Part shown: positions 5,006 through 5,324 of the stretch, one piece after another | Numbering within the stretch: position 1 is the stretch's first letter | How the letters are laid out: each line of letters begins with the position of its first letter | Source: Candidatus Aegiribacteria sp. | GTDB taxonomy: Bacteria; Fermentibacterota; Fermentibacteria; Fermentibacterales; JCC-6 | Length of the DNA stretch: 5,324 nucleotides | Reading direction: 5' to 3' | NCBI GenBank assembly: GCA_030638185.1 | Contig: DAOWFD010000031.1 | Location: forward strand, 1 to 5,324 | Translations under genes and position numbers: made by a program | Notes under the pieces: model-generated | The model's database searches: none | Told to the model about the DNA's origin: nothing | The model's input: only the letters and a program-made list of their open reading frames with translations

Positions 5006-5324
5006 TCGACTCCCTTTTTCAGCCATGCCTTTATCTTATGCCTGAAAAGCTCCATCTGTTCAAGTCTTCCGATTGCCTGGTAAATAGATTCCTCGGGGAT
5101 TGTAAGTGCAAAACGGATGTATCCTTCTCCGTATGTACCGAAACCGCTTCCGGGTGTAACTACAATCCCGGTATGAGCTATAAGCTTTCGGGCGAATCGC
5201 ATGGACTGTGTACCCCCGGGAAGCTTAACCCAGACGTAAAAGGTACCCGGTGATTCGCAGATATCCCAGTCGAGTTTCCTGAGACCTTCCACCAGCACTT
5301 CTCGTCTCTTTGCATAGATGTCGA
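5002..5324 (-). CDS. PLP aminotransferase, C-terminal part (LL-diaminopimelate aminotransferase-like)
   Basis: Only the last 106 residues are in the window; the gene runs off the right edge. They form the C-terminal small domain of a fold-type I, class I/II aminotransferase: DIYAKRREVLVEGL helix, then ESPGTFYVWVKLP, then the strand IVVTPGSGFGTYGEGYIRFALT. The arginine of GYIRFALT should bind the substrate alpha-carboxylate. The Schiff-base lysine lies upstream, outside the window. PGSGFG..GEGY.R is typical of the DapL/aspartate aminotransferase group. LL-diaminopimelate aminotransferase, which makes LL-DAP from tetrahydrodipicolinate for lysine and peptidoglycan, is the best guess, but an alanine- or aspartate-type aminotransferase cannot be excluded, so no symbol is given. 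The stop overlaps the folB start as ATGA, placing it in the same operon. Confidence 0.87.
   Translation of the reverse strand, partial: DIYAKRREVLVEGLRKLDWDICESPGTFYVWVKLPGGTQSMRFARKLIAHTGIVVTPGSGFGTYGEGYIRFALTIPEESIYQAIGRLEQMELFRHKIKAWLKKGVE

Overview
This is a compact bacterial operon. Nine partial or complete genes all lie on the minus strand, so transcription runs from high to low coordinates, and together they fill essentially the whole window. The largest gap between genes is 27 bp, and most junctions are 4-base stop/start overlaps. No rRNA, tRNA, CRISPR array, mobile element, credible promoter or intrinsic terminator was found. Nothing on the plus strand looks like a real gene. The promoter and the terminator must both lie outside the window.

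In transcription order the genes are: the C-terminal end of a class I/II PLP aminotransferase resembling LL-diaminopimelate aminotransferase (5324-5002); folB (5005-4664); folK (4671-4150); a deoxynucleoside kinase (4153-3503); panC (3506-2652); panD (2628-2269); a short GlmU-like nucleotidyltransferase (2272-1316); a HIT-family hydrolase or phosphorylase (1319-825); a small membrane-anchored LytR_C-domain protein (821-315); and the start of rsfS (287 to the left edge). The operon therefore combines cofactor synthesis (two folate steps and two pantothenate steps), deoxynucleotide salvage, cell-wall precursor supply (the aminotransferase and the nucleotidyltransferase) and a ribosome-silencing factor.

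The organism is a bacterium of roughly 50% GC with strong AAGGAGG-type ribosome binding sites and frequent non-ATG starts (TTG for panD and rsfS, GTG for the HIT gene, probably CTG for the kinase). A deoxynucleoside kinase next to folK, with panC/panD and a DapL-like enzyme, recalls arrangements in FCB-group bacteria and allied candidate phyla. This is a low-confidence inference from gene order, not a taxonomic assignment.

I see no new defence or mobile system. The most useful observations are: an apparent CTG start whose ribosome binding site is folded into a hairpin at the folK/kinase junction; a hairpin centred on the panC stop codon; a GlmU-like protein with no acetyltransferase half; a LytR_C domain with no LCP catalytic domain; and residue changes in FolK and PanC.
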